This document shows, one piece after another, positions 8,920-17,129 of a stretch of 56,089 nt of DNA. Positions within the stretch are counted from its first letter, which is position 1; each line of letters starts with the position of its first letter. Location of the stretch: positions 1 to 56,089 of the forward strand of contig JASHPL010000188.1 of NCBI GenBank assembly GCA_030038125.1, in the 5' to 3' direction. The position numbers and the translations under genes were made by a program. This stretch comes from Candidatus Sulfotelmatobacter sp. GTDB taxonomy: Bacteria; Acidobacteriota; Terriglobia; Terriglobales; Acidobacteriaceae. The notes beneath the pieces are model-generated. The model worked only from the letters and a program-made list of their open reading frames with translations, did no database searches and was not told the origin of the DNA.

Positions 8920-9945
8920 ATGGCCGACTTTCAGATCGAGCCCCGACTCGAGGAATCAAAAGTAAACGAGTCATCCCTTTCCGAGGCCGATCGTCCGCAA
9001 TCCGTCTCCGAACCAAACGTCTGCGACTACTGGCAGCACACAGTGCAGGCAGTGTTGGCCGTGGTCATGTTTTTCGGAGCTCTGGGAATGGTGCGTTATT
9101 ACGGCCCGCGCGCCGAGCAGCCAATCCCCGCTGACGATCTGCAGAAGCAGGTTCACGAGCTGACACAGGAAATCGCGCAGCTCAAGCAAGAGCAAACCAT
9201 GCCGGCCACCGTGCTCACCCGGTATCGCAATTCGATCGGCTATATCTACGGTGTATATCAGGTCGGCTTTCCCGGGCTGCGTCCTTCAGTGCGGGCGCGA
9301 GTTTCCGGCACGGGGTTTCTCGTCGCCGACGGTTTGCTGGCCACCAACCGCCATATCGCCCAGCCCTGGTATGGAGACGTCGATTCTGAAGCTCTGATTG
9401 ATCGCGGCGCCTTAGCCAGTCTGGAAACTCTGGTTATTTTTTTCCCCGGTTCTCCGACGCCGGTGAGCCTGGCTCCCGCGGCTCTTTCAAAAACATCGGA
9501 TCTCGCCATTCTTCGCCTTCAGGACCCGGAAGCAATCCGCGGTTTGCCGATATTGCCGCTCGCCAAGTCCATGAGCGCTCCGGGAGAGCGAGTCACTGTG
9601 GTCGGATATCCCATGGGAATTGCCGGCATGGTCGCCAAGTCACCTTCGAATATCTACGATCGCCTCGCCTATCGTCATAACGACATCAATGCTGCCAGCG
9701 AACTGGCCGCGCTCTCGCTGATTCGGCCCTCCGCCACTTGGGGACATCTCGGCGATGTCGTCGGCGATAAGCTGATCTATGACGCGCCCACCGCTCACGG
9801 TGGCAGCGGCGGGCCAGTCTTCAATTCCGTGGGAGAGGTCATCGGTATAAACTCCGCTTTTATGGATGGATTCAGCGGAGGAACACTTGGCATTTCGATC
9901 GAGTCGCTGCGTCCACTTCTACAACAAGCCACCAATCCTCGCTAG
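8920..9945 (+). CDS. Membrane-anchored trypsin-like serine protease without PDZ domain
   Basis: A 341-residue protein: a cytoplasmic N-terminus (1-38), one membrane helix (about 41-60), a short coiled-coil segment (about 75-95), then a Deg/S1C-like protease domain. The catalytic triad is visible: His145 in ATNRHIA, Asp194 in TSDLAIL and Ser296 in GGSGGPVFN. The sequence ends soon after the protease domain, so there is no PDZ domain, unlike DegP or DegS. It is probably an inner-membrane anchored periplasmic quality-control or signalling protease; the substrate is unknown. It converges with clcA. Confidence 0.87.
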   Translation: MADFQIEPRLEESKVNESSLSEADRPQSVSEPNVCDYWQHTVQAVLAVVMFFGALGMVRYYGPRAEQPIPADDLQKQVHELTQEIAQLKQEQTMPATVLTRYRNSIGYIYGVYQVGFPGLRPSVRARVSGTGFLVADGLLATNRHIAQPWYGDVDSEALIDRGALASLETLVIFFPGSPTPVSLAPAALSKTSDLAILRLQDPEAIRGLPILPLAKSMSAPGERVTVVGYPMGIAGMVAKSPSNIYDRLAYRHNDINAASELAALSLIRPSATWGHLGDVVGDKLIYDAPTAHGGSGGPVFNSVGEVIGINSAFMDGFSGGTLGISIESLRPLLQQATNPR

Positions 9946-9973
9946 GGAGACAGGAAGCCCTCGTCCGGATGCA

Positions 9974-10011
9974 GGGTGCCCCACTTCTGGCCGATTTTGC
10001 CTGAAGTAGGG
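9974..10011. repeat. Imperfect intergenic palindrome between convergent genes
   Basis: CCCCACTTC (9979-9987) and GAAGTAGGG (10003-10011) form an imperfect stem around a 15-base loop, preceded by AGGGTG. It sits between the convergent protease and ClC genes and could act as a weak bidirectional terminator. The wording 'GGGTGCCCCACTTC' resembles dispersed intergenic palindromes of acidobacterial genomes (recollection, not searched). Confidence 0.4.
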
Positions 10012-10017
10012 TCTTGA

Positions 10018-11808
10018 TCAAACCAGCTTTGCCCGGTCCGTTTCCGCATGGCGCCTGCCCCACATCAATCGCGCCGGTTCGGACAACTCCTGAATGTGTT
10101 CCCAGTCTTTGGCTTTGAGCAAATCAAAAGCAGTCAAAATTCCTGCCAGTTCTCCGCTTTCGCGATTGACTACCGGGCAGCGTCCAATTTCTTCCTGCAC
10201 AAAGCGCAGGGCAACGTCATGCACAATCTCGTCCGAGTAAACGATGGGGAAGTCTCGATGTGCCAGGTCGCCCGCCTTTTCATCGGGCTTCGCCGCCAGC
10301 AGATCACGGCGGTGGAGCAGGCCAATCGCCTGGCCATTTTCATCGATTACCGGAACCGAACCGTGATTCAGAACTTCTGGGAGAAATTCCGAAACACGCT
10401 GGTGCGCTCGCACGGTATCGACATCTGGATTCATCACATCCCGCACTCGCAGCAATTTCATGGGATCGACGGTATACGCGTCTGGAACGAGTGTTCCGCG
10501 TCGCACCAGTCGTTCCGTATTGATGGTGGTGCGCATCATATAATGCACCGCCAGATCCGCGACCACCGCGACCAGAAACACCGGCAGAAACGCGTTATAC
10601 GCCCCGGTTACCTCCAGCATAAATAGAATCGCGCTGGGCGTAGCGCGGTAAATGCTCCCAAACAGCGCGGCCGTCGCCACCATTCCGTAAATCCCAATGG
10701 CCGATGAATTGGGTATGATCAGATGAACCAGGGATCCATAGGCTGCGCCCAGGCTGCCTCCGATCATCAACGCGGGCGCGAAAGTTCCCCCCGAAGCTCC
10801 AGAGCCGAGCGCAACCGCGAAAGCGGCCAGCTTCGCGAATCCAATGCCAGCCAGCCTGTGCAGGGGCTGCGGCGTGGCCAGCACTTTGGCAATGACCGCA
10901 TAACCGGTTCCCAGGACTTCCGGATAGAAAAGCGCCAGGATGCCAACAAATAATCCGCCCAGCGCCGGAACCAGAGGAAACCAGATTTTCAGATCGTCGA
11001 AGAATTCCTCGCACAGATATAGCGCGCGCGTCATGACCCACGCAAGAAATGCGCAGCCTATGCCCAGGAGGACAAAGAAAGGCAGTTCGCCGGCGTGGAA
11101 GTGATAATCGGTTTGCAGCGGAAACACCGGCTGCCCGCCGCGAAATGCCATCGCCACCATCGTTCCCGTGGCGGACGCCAGCGCGATGGGGATGAATGAG
11201 CGGGCGCGGAATTCAAATACCAGTAGTTCGATCGCCATCATCACGCCCGCAAACGGAGTTTTGAAAACGCCCGCCAATCCCGCCGCCGCGCCACAGGCCA
11301 GCAAAATTCTGCGTTCTGAAGGGGACGAGGGAATCAATTGCCCAATGATCGATCCGAGAGCCGCGCCGGTCTGGATGATCGGACCCTCAGCGCCAAACGG
11401 ACCACCGGTTCCGACCGTAATCGCGGCGCTGAGCGGCTTAAAAAACCCAACCCTCGGCTTGACGATGCTGCCTTTCGTCAGTACGACGGCCATCGCTTCA
11501 GGTATGCCGTCGCCTTTGACCTCAGGAGAGAAATACTGCACCAGCAAGCCAACTCCCAGTCCGCCGGCCGCCGGCAAGAACAGAAACCACCAATGGTGTG
11601 GCGCTGTGTTCGGTGGCAGATACGCGCTGCTCCACCTGCCGAAGAAAAACAGATCAGTCAGGAAATTGATGGCTCGTAAAAGGGCCTCTGCGACGAAACC
11701 TCCCAGCGCGCCGACGACAATTCCCAGCGCCGAGATCCCCAGCAGGCGTTCCTGCGGACGGGAAGCCTTCCCGGTTCCATTCGCGGTTTGAGACATATCG
11801 ACCGTCAT
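10018..11808 (-). CDS. clcA: ClC-family chloride channel/antiporter with CBS pair
   Basis: A 596-residue integral membrane protein. The ClC ion-path motifs are present: GDGIP (residues 99-103), GAEGP (139-143) carrying the gating glutamate Glu141 (most family members have GREGP), and GGTFAP near residue 337. Two C-terminal CBS domains (about 455-580) probably sense adenine nucleotides. ClC proteins exchange Cl- for H+ or conduct Cl- or F-; which one applies here is not decidable. A MarR regulator lies 157 bases upstream on the same strand, with a hairpin between them, so the two may be co-transcribed. A second in-frame ATG is at 11796. Confidence 0.93.
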   Translation of the reverse strand: MTVDMSQTANGTGKASRPQERLLGISALGIVVGALGGFVAEALLRAINFLTDLFFFGRWSSAYLPPNTAPHHWWFLFLPAAGGLGVGLLVQYFSPEVKGDGIPEAMAVVLTKGSIVKPRVGFFKPLSAAITVGTGGPFGAEGPIIQTGAALGSIIGQLIPSSPSERRILLACGAAAGLAGVFKTPFAGVMMAIELLVFEFRARSFIPIALASATGTMVAMAFRGGQPVFPLQTDYHFHAGELPFFVLLGIGCAFLAWVMTRALYLCEEFFDDLKIWFPLVPALGGLFVGILALFYPEVLGTGYAVIAKVLATPQPLHRLAGIGFAKLAAFAVALGSGASGGTFAPALMIGGSLGAAYGSLVHLIIPNSSAIGIYGMVATAALFGSIYRATPSAILFMLEVTGAYNAFLPVFLVAVVADLAVHYMMRTTINTERLVRRGTLVPDAYTVDPMKLLRVRDVMNPDVDTVRAHQRVSEFLPEVLNHGSVPVIDENGQAIGLLHRRDLLAAKPDEKAGDLAHRDFPIVYSDEIVHDVALRFVQEEIGRCPVVNRESGELAGILTAFDLLKAKDWEHIQELSEPARLMWGRRHAETDRAKLV

Positions 11809-11860
11809 AGTTTAAAGAGAAAATGAAACCGTTTGAATCGGGCCCCTTTAACAGCAAAGC

Positions 11861-11878
11861 GCGGGCAGGAGTGCCCGC
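11861..11878. repeat. GC-rich hairpin between marR and clcA
   Basis: GCGGGCA (11861-11867) and TGCCCGC (11872-11878) form a perfect 7-bp stem with a GGAG loop. There is no U-run on either side, so it is more likely a dispersed intergenic palindrome or a processing/attenuation structure than a terminator. Confidence 0.45.
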
Positions 11879-11965
11879 GAAGCGCTATCCCCAAAATCCA
11901 TTAGCAATTAAATCTTGCGTCACCAATTTTAGTCTCCGAAAACTTACTCGACACGAGCTGGGCGC

Positions 11966-12472
11966 TCAGAATACAACTTGGGCATAACTATCTTTACGAC
12001 TCGTACTCCGCCGCTCATTCCGAGGTCTAGTTGCGTTCCGAACTTTTCGCACTCGGTCGCTTTCACTGCGCATGACTTTTCGCAGCGCCAAAACCAGAGC
12101 CGGAGCGGCATTCTGTAATTCCTCATGATGATGCAATGCCAGTTCCTCCAGCACACGCTCGCCCTTTTGGGTCAAGGCCAGCAACACCTCGCGCCGGTCA
12201 TGTTGCGCACGCTCGCGGTGTACATAGCCGCCCCCTTCCAGGCGATTGACCAATTCGACCGCGCTGTGATGTTGAATCTGCATTCGATTCGCCAGTTCGC
12301 GGATGCGCGGGCGCACCCCCGCCGGCATGCCTTTGATGGTTAGCATCAGCTGATATTGCCCGCGTTCCAGTCCCGCCGCCTGTACCGCCTGCTCGCTGAA
12401 ATGGAGAAACTTTCGAATCTGGTGCCGAAACTCGGCCAGAGCTTGATAGTCCGACAGGGTCAGCCTCTTCAT
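11966..12472 (-). CDS. MarR-family transcriptional regulator
   Basis: A 168-residue winged-helix protein. An N-terminal dimerisation helix (1-35) is followed by the MarR helix-turn-helix (RIRELANRMQIQHHSAVELVNRLE, quoted as its start RIRELANRMQ and end VELVNRLE) and the wing with the conserved DRREVLLALTQKGE segment. The tail after residue 140 is Arg-rich. MarR proteins usually repress their own gene and a neighbour, and release DNA on binding a small aromatic or oxidant. The upstream region holds a TATAAT flanked by two copies of a half-palindrome, consistent with autoregulation; clcA downstream is a candidate target. Confidence 0.88.
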   Translation of the reverse strand: MKRLTLSDYQALAEFRHQIRKFLHFSEQAVQAAGLERGQYQLMLTIKGMPAGVRPRIRELANRMQIQHHSAVELVNRLEGGGYVHRERAQHDRREVLLALTQKGERVLEELALHHHEELQNAAPALVLALRKVMRSESDRVRKVRNATRPRNERRSTSRKDSYAQVVF

Positions 12473-12484
12473 GAGTTAAATTGT

Positions 12485-12524
12485 ATCGTGCCCCGATAGT
12501 ACAAACATTATATCGTGAAGCGAT
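12485..12524 (-). promoter_or_regulatory. Candidate marR promoter with paired operators
   Basis: Two copies of ATCGTG-N3-CGAT (12485-12497 and 12512-12524), each an ATCG-N5-CGAT inverted repeat, are centred 27 bases apart. Between them, overlapping the second, lies a minus-strand TATAAT (12512-12507), giving a start near 12500 and a leader of about 28 bases. The arrangement is what an autorepressed MarR gene would show. The -35 is weak. The rest of the 12473-12788 gap holds the inverted repeat described next. Confidence 0.5.
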
Positions 12525-12560
12525 GTATTTCTTTCACCACCTGCTCCGGTCCGGTATTTG

Positions 12561-12634
12561 ACCACGAAGGGCGCGAAGTGCCACCAACGAAACTGGTGGG
12601 TTCCTGGCTTCGTGCTCCTGGCGTCCTTCGTGGT
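12561..12634. repeat. Imperfect inverted repeat upstream of purB
   Basis: ACCACGAAGG (12561-12570) is the exact reverse complement of CCTTCGTGGT (12625-12634), with partly complementary inner arms. The sequence is of the 'cttcgtg...ccttcgtggt' type that I recall as dispersed in acidobacterial intergenic DNA (unverified). It lies within an upstream in-frame extension of purB that is not conserved, supporting the later purB start. Confidence 0.45.
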
Positions 12635-12788
12635 TTGCGAATTCAGGACGCTAGCGAACCGTTCCGATTCCGCAGCTGGCCAACCACTGGCTGAAAGGCG
12701 CTCACGGCTTCTTAGGCTCCGCTGGCCTCTTTTCCTTCGCCCGTTTAGAATCCTCTGTCCATCTCCGCAACCGAGAGGAGCAAGACCC

Positions 12789-14132
12789 GTGATCCCGCGC
12801 TACACCCGGGCCGAAATGGCCCGCATCTGGAGCGACGAAAACCGCTTTCGCACCTGGCTCGCCGTCGAAGTCGCTGCCACCGAGACTCTGGCCGAGGCCG
12901 GTCTCGTGCCCAAGGACGCGGCCAAGGCCATACGCGAGCGCGCAGATTTTCGCGTCGAACGCATCCATGAGATCGAAGCCGATGTTCGGCACGATGTGAT
13001 CGCCTTCACCACCGCCGTCGCCGAAATCGTCGGTCCGCATGCCCGCTGGTTCCATTACGGGCTCACCTCCAACGACGTGGTCGACACCGCCCAGGCCCTG
13101 CTGATCCGTCAGGCTTCGTCGGTGATCGCGCAGGATTTGCAGCGCCTGGCCGAGGTGCTCGAGCGCCGCGCATGGGAATTCAAAGACACGCCCATGATCG
13201 GCCGCACGCATGGCATTCACGCCGAACCGATCACCTTCGGGTTCAAAATCGCGAACTGGTATTCAGAAACCCAGCGCAACATAACCCGCTTCACGGCTGC
13301 AGCCGAGGACATGCGCGTGGGCAAGTTCTCCGGCGCTGTGGGCGTTTTTGCCCATCTCACGCCCGAACTGGAAGAGAAAATCTGCGCACGCCTGGGATTG
13401 AAAGCGGCTGCGGTTTCATCGCAAGTGATTCAGCGCGATCGGCACGCGCACTACCTGGCCACGCTCGCCGTGATTGCATCGACGCTCGATAAGATCGCGA
13501 CTGAAATTCGGCACCTGCAGCGCACCGAGGTTCGCGAGACGGAGGAGTTCTTCAGCGAAAAACAAAAGGGATCGTCAGCCATGCCGCACAAGCGCAATCC
13601 GGTCACGGCCGAACAGATCAGCGGCCTGGCCCGCGTGGTGCGCGGCAATGCCCAGGCTGGCTTTGAGAACGTCGCGCTGTGGCATGAGAGAGATATTTCG
13701 CATTCGTCAGTGGAGCGCGTCATCCTGCCGGACTCGACCACGCTGATCGACTACATGCTCTCGAAGACCGCCAACCTTGTCGACACCATGTTCGTCTATC
13801 CCGACCGCATGCTGGCGAACCTGGAGAGCACGCGAGGCTTGATCTTCAGCGGCCAATTGCTGCTCGACCTGGTGGAACACGGCGTCAGCCGCGAGGATGC
13901 GTATCGCATGGTGCAATCCCACGCCATGCGCGCCTGGAAAGAGGGATTGGATTTTCATCAGCTGGTTCTGGCGGACAAGGAGATCAGCAGCCGCGTACCC
14001 CGAAGGCAAGTCGAACATGCGTTCAACCTGCAGCGTCAACTGAAGAACATAGACAAGATTTTCGCGCGCGTGTTTGGGAACAAGGAGCCAAGCGGACGCC
14101 GAGCGAAGACACGACGTCGCAAGCGGGGCTAG
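12789..14132 (+). CDS. purB: Adenylosuccinate lyase
   Basis: PurB removes fumarate from SAICAR and from adenylosuccinate in purine synthesis. The fumarase/aspartase signature SSAMPHKRNP lies near residue 262-271; the conserved TSNDVVDTAQ and GRTHGIHAEPITFG segments, which carry active-site residues, are also present. GTG 12789 is chosen because GAGAGGAG lies eight bases upstream and the mature family N-terminus (IPRYTRAEMARIW) follows at once. An in-frame ATG at 12558 would add 77 residues with no family similarity. At 447 residues it is slightly long owing to an Arg/Lys-rich tail after about residue 425. Confidence 0.95.
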   Translation: MIPRYTRAEMARIWSDENRFRTWLAVEVAATETLAEAGLVPKDAAKAIRERADFRVERIHEIEADVRHDVIAFTTAVAEIVGPHARWFHYGLTSNDVVDTAQALLIRQASSVIAQDLQRLAEVLERRAWEFKDTPMIGRTHGIHAEPITFGFKIANWYSETQRNITRFTAAAEDMRVGKFSGAVGVFAHLTPELEEKICARLGLKAAAVSSQVIQRDRHAHYLATLAVIASTLDKIATEIRHLQRTEVRETEEFFSEKQKGSSAMPHKRNPVTAEQISGLARVVRGNAQAGFENVALWHERDISHSSVERVILPDSTTLIDYMLSKTANLVDTMFVYPDRMLANLESTRGLIFSGQLLLDLVEHGVSREDAYRMVQSHAMRAWKEGLDFHQLVLADKEISSRVPRRQVEHAFNLQRQLKNIDKIFARVFGNKEPSGRRAKTRRRKRG

Positions 14133-14148
14133 TGAGAGGCCAAATTTA

Positions 14149-14177
14149 CACTTTTGCAAAGTGTTCCTTCAGGAACA
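14149..14177. repeat. Two overlapping hairpins after purB
   Basis: CACTTT-TGC-AAAGTG (14149-14163) is followed at once by TGTTCC-TTCA-GGAACA (14162-14177); the two share two bases, so they are mutually exclusive or stacked structures. No T-run follows. They begin 17 bases after the purB stop and may define the mRNA 3' end. Confidence 0.45.
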
Positions 14178-14252
14178 TTGTATGCACAAAGTCGTAAATG
14201 CCATTCAGTATGAAGTACTGGAATATTAGTGACTTACAAAAAATCGACACGA

Positions 14253-14332
14253 CCCCGGACGAGGGCGTCCGGGGTTCCATAATCGCGTCCGGGGTTCCAT
14301 AATCGCATCCGGGGTTCCAAAATCGGATCCGG
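14253..14332. repeat. 20-bp tandem repeat with leading hairpin
   Basis: A perfect stem CCCCGGAC (14253-14260) / GTCCGGGG (14267-14274) runs into about 3.4 copies of a 20-base unit of the form CGTCCGGGGTTCCATAATCG, with single-base differences between copies, ending near 14332. The period is exactly 20. The GC-rich repeats follow an AT-rich stretch, unlike the surroundings. It does not code. It lies between purB and the convergent DUF4105-like gene. Confidence 0.75.
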
Positions 14333-14392
14333 ATCGACAATGGCCTTCCGGGCCTCACTATTCTCGGGTGAATACAAGGACCTGGCTTCGCT

Positions 14393-15763
14393 CTACGGCC
14401 GGTTGCCGTGAATGTTGTCGGGGCGCTGGGAGGTTCTCGCTGTCAAAGAAGAGTCGTTCGGGGCCAGCATTTGCTCGAGAAGGTTCCAATCACGGGTGAC
14501 TTCGGGTTCGGAGATTTCGTGCGACGCTTTGGAGCGCAATTCCGACTGGAGCCTGGCTTCCAGGAGTTCGCGGGCAAGGCCTGAGCTTGCCGCATCGCCC
14601 AGAACGTTATCCGCGGAAGCACCCACGCGGAGCACACGTCCGTTCTCCACTACCTGTAGCACGAGCCGGCCTTGATCGTCGAATTCGGTTATGGCGTGCG
14701 ATTGGAGATGAGACCAATTCTTCTCGACATTCTGTCCGGCGCCGGTGGGGTACTCGGTCTGCAGAAGGTCCTTGAGTTCTTGCTGATAGGAGCGAAGGTC
14801 TTCATGGCCGATGGGCTGCTGCAAATCGCCACCAGGATCGAGAACCAGAGCTGCCTTGGCGGGCTGAAAACGTCCCGCGCCGACTCCTTCGTATACGGCG
14901 AAGACGCAGCCGGCAAATATGGGGCTAGCAATGGCGCTGGGGACGATGTATTTCTTCGATTTGAAAAACGATTCGACTACGCCGTGGACCGCGGAACTGC
15001 GCGGCATGCTCCCCGGAACCTGCGCGATGATGAAACGCGAATACTCGATTTCTGGATGGCGTTGATTGTATTTCACCAGCATCTTGGCCATCTGCTTGGG
15101 GGTGGTAATGCCCACGTCGGCGACGACGCTGCGATGCAACGCCTTGGGATAGTAAAAATTGATGATGCCCTTGGCGAAATCCGCGCAGTTACTGGAGACG
15201 GTGCGGAAATGAGACCGGTTAGACGCGGCGTTCAATTTTTGGATCAGGGCCGCATCCTGCTCGGCAGTGGTTTCGATCTGGAACCCATAGATCGTGCGAT
15301 CGTAGGACGAGCCGACGAGTTCATACCAATTGCCGCCGGGAGCCTCGCCGTTGTTGACGTCGGGCGCAACCAGTTCCAGGTATTTTCGACGGTAGCGATC
15401 GCGGAGAAACGCAACCATTTTCGTGTCGGCAAACAGAGGCACGTCTTCGGGCCGGGCGACTGCATATAAGTACGGAATCAGAGGGATGGCGATCCAGTCG
15501 TACCCACCGACATCGTCATAGCGGCTGAGGACGACGCCGGTCTCGCCGGGAAGGCAGGGACGCAGCCGGACCGGGTTCTCGGCGCATACTCCGGAGAGAT
15601 AAACGGCGGCGTGCCCGGTAGCAGTGAAGAATCCGAGCTTGCCATAGGGCTCCTCCAGAAGCAGCGTGGCCGAGGCGCTGGCGAACGAAACGAAAGCCAA
15701 CACCACGAGCGCTGGCAGCCCCAGTCGGCGAAAAAATAGATGGTGCCGTTGAAGCATCATCAC
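14393..15763 (-). CDS. Secreted DUF4105-like (permuted NlpC/P60-like) protein
   Basis: A 456-residue protein with an N-terminal signal peptide (about 1-32, ending SASA). Residues 35-230 carry a His in TGHAAVYLSGVC and a later Cys in SSNCADFAKGIINFYYP. The His-before-Cys order with an 'NCADF' motif is what permuted papain-like/NlpC-P60 folds such as DUF4105 show. The C-terminal half (about 270-456) is unassigned and ends in a polar tail. The activity could be a peptidase or acyl-amidase on cell-wall or lipid substrates; no partner gene is near. CAGGAGTG just before the double ATG supports the start. Confidence 0.65.
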   Translation of the reverse strand: MMMLQRHHLFFRRLGLPALVVLAFVSFASASATLLLEEPYGKLGFFTATGHAAVYLSGVCAENPVRLRPCLPGETGVVLSRYDDVGGYDWIAIPLIPYLYAVARPEDVPLFADTKMVAFLRDRYRRKYLELVAPDVNNGEAPGGNWYELVGSSYDRTIYGFQIETTAEQDAALIQKLNAASNRSHFRTVSSNCADFAKGIINFYYPKALHRSVVADVGITTPKQMAKMLVKYNQRHPEIEYSRFIIAQVPGSMPRSSAVHGVVESFFKSKKYIVPSAIASPIFAGCVFAVYEGVGAGRFQPAKAALVLDPGGDLQQPIGHEDLRSYQQELKDLLQTEYPTGAGQNVEKNWSHLQSHAITEFDDQGRLVLQVVENGRVLRVGASADNVLGDAASSGLARELLEARLQSELRSKASHEISEPEVTRDWNLLEQMLAPNDSSLTARTSQRPDNIHGNRP

Positions 15764-15804
15764 TCCTGAAAATTTAAGCCTAACCCCTGTAATTAGAACC
15801 CTTT

Positions 15805-15819
15805 AACTAAAGATTAGTT
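15805..15819. promoter_or_regulatory. Inverted repeat upstream of the DUF4105-like gene
   Basis: AACTAA-AGA-TTAGTT is a perfect 6-bp palindrome in the AT-rich 202-base gap between the DUF4105-like gene and queG. Its centre is about 49 bases upstream of the DUF4105-like ATG, a plausible operator position. No regulator is assigned. Confidence 0.35.
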
Positions 15820-15965
15820 GCTATGAATCGGAAAAACCAGTTACTGAGGTTCACAAAGAGTCATAAGCCGGTCGTAAAAGGCGAACACCCGGCGAACATC
15901 GTATTAATCTCAGGTTAAATTTGCCATGATTTTGAAGGCAATATGTCCTGACTTTGCCAAATTCC

Positions 15966-16910
15966 TCAGGTCGAAGCTTTCTGCAGACGATCCCTGGCCC
16001 AGCGGGCGCTTTGGGCTACGGACTGGTCTTGGTCGGCGTTGAGTTTCTCGAGCACGGGGAGGAAATCAGGGTTTCCGCTATTGCCCATTGCAATGGCGGC
16101 ATTGCGACGCAGGCCGGAGCGCTTGGCACGGCGAATGGGGGATCCGCGAAAAGTCTCGCGAAATTCCTCCGCGCTCATTTCGGCAAGCCAAGTCAGCGCG
16201 GGATTTACCAGACCGGTCCGGGGCTGGAAGTCTCGTTCGGTCGAGACCGAAGCTTTCCGGTTCCATGGGCAAACGTCCTGGCAGATGTCGCAACCGAAAA
16301 CGTGACGGCCCATCCCTGCACGCAGTTCTTCGGGAATCGAGCCACGTTTTTCAATGGTTAGATAGGCGATGCATTTGTTGGAATCGAGCTGGTAAGGCGC
16401 GAGGATCGCATGGGTGGGGCAGGCGTCGATGCAACGCGTGCAGGTGCCGCAACGGTCGGGAGCAGGAAGATCGGGTGTGAATTCGAGCGAGGTGAGGATC
16501 ACCCCCAGAAACAGCCACGATCCTTTTTTCTGGTTGATGATGCAAGTGTTTTTACCGATCCATCCGATGCCGGCATATTTGGCGAAAACGCGCTCGACGA
16601 TGGGGCCAGTATCGACGTAACAGCGTGTGGTGAGATCCGGCGGACGGGGGCATTCGTCGCTGCGGAGGGTCTGTTGCAAAACTTCTTCAACTTGCCTCAG
16701 GCGGCGCAGAACGATGTCGTGATAATCCTCGCGGCTCCAGGCGTAGCGGGAAATCCAGCCGCGATTTGGATCATCGAACTGGGTCGAGTAGGGATGGGCG
16801 GTGTTGTAATTGATAGCGCAGACGACCACGCTCCTCGCCCAGGGAGCTGAACGGGAAAGCGATGCGCGCTTAAGATCGCCGCGCTCGTCGCGGGCTTCCA
16901 TGTATTTCAT
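15966..16910 (-). CDS. queG: Epoxyqueuosine reductase QueG (N-terminus without canonical start)
   Basis: QueG reduces epoxyqueuosine to queuosine in tRNA, using cobalamin and two [4Fe-4S] clusters. Visible: the active-site region YVDTGPIVERVFAKYAG-IGWIGKNT, the first cluster run CGTCTRCIDACP with a later Cys in DSNKCIAYL, the second run CDICQDVCPWN, and a C-terminal HEAT-like segment (RRNAAIAMGNSGNPDFLPVL). The ATG at 16910 is internal to the family: upstream in the same frame, up to about 17062, the translation gives the expected N-terminus (AAAEAGFDLCGIAPA ... WIASGHAGEMKYM) but with no ATG, GTG or TTG before a stop near 17138. An ATG at 17085-17083 is in another frame. Either a frameshift, an assembly indel or a non-canonical start is present. 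Confidence 0.88.
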   Translation of the reverse strand: MKYMEARDERGDLKRASLSRSAPWARSVVVCAINYNTAHPYSTQFDDPNRGWISRYAWSREDYHDIVLRRLRQVEEVLQQTLRSDECPRPPDLTTRCYVDTGPIVERVFAKYAGIGWIGKNTCIINQKKGSWLFLGVILTSLEFTPDLPAPDRCGTCTRCIDACPTHAILAPYQLDSNKCIAYLTIEKRGSIPEELRAGMGRHVFGCDICQDVCPWNRKASVSTERDFQPRTGLVNPALTWLAEMSAEEFRETFRGSPIRRAKRSGLRRNAAIAMGNSGNPDFLPVLEKLNADQDQSVAQSARWARDRLQKAST

Positions 16911-17129
16911 TTCCCCAGCATGGCCGGAGGCGATCCATTGGGGGAAATATTCGAGCTCGCGGGTGTCGGTGGCTGGCGCGATGCCGCAAAGGTCAAAACC
17001 TGCCTCGGCGGCAGCGCGCTGGACGATATGTTTGACTTCGTGGACTCGGATGGGCGTGGCTCCCTGTCGGATTGTCGCTAAGCATATTCTATGCGGTTTT
17101 GTGGTGTCGGCTCTCGCCAGGGCGATCGG

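Noticed and set aside
12558-12788. 77-residue N-terminal extension of purB
   Set aside because: The added residues have no PurB similarity, contain an intergenic inverted repeat, and a GTG with a good ribosome site lies exactly where the family starts.
14253-14332. 20-base repeats considered as a CRISPR array
   Set aside because: Head-to-tail units without spacers and no cas gene nearby.
14672-15469. 265-codon open frame on the plus strand
   Set aside because: Antisense shadow of the DUF4105-like gene; no signal, domain or ribosome site.
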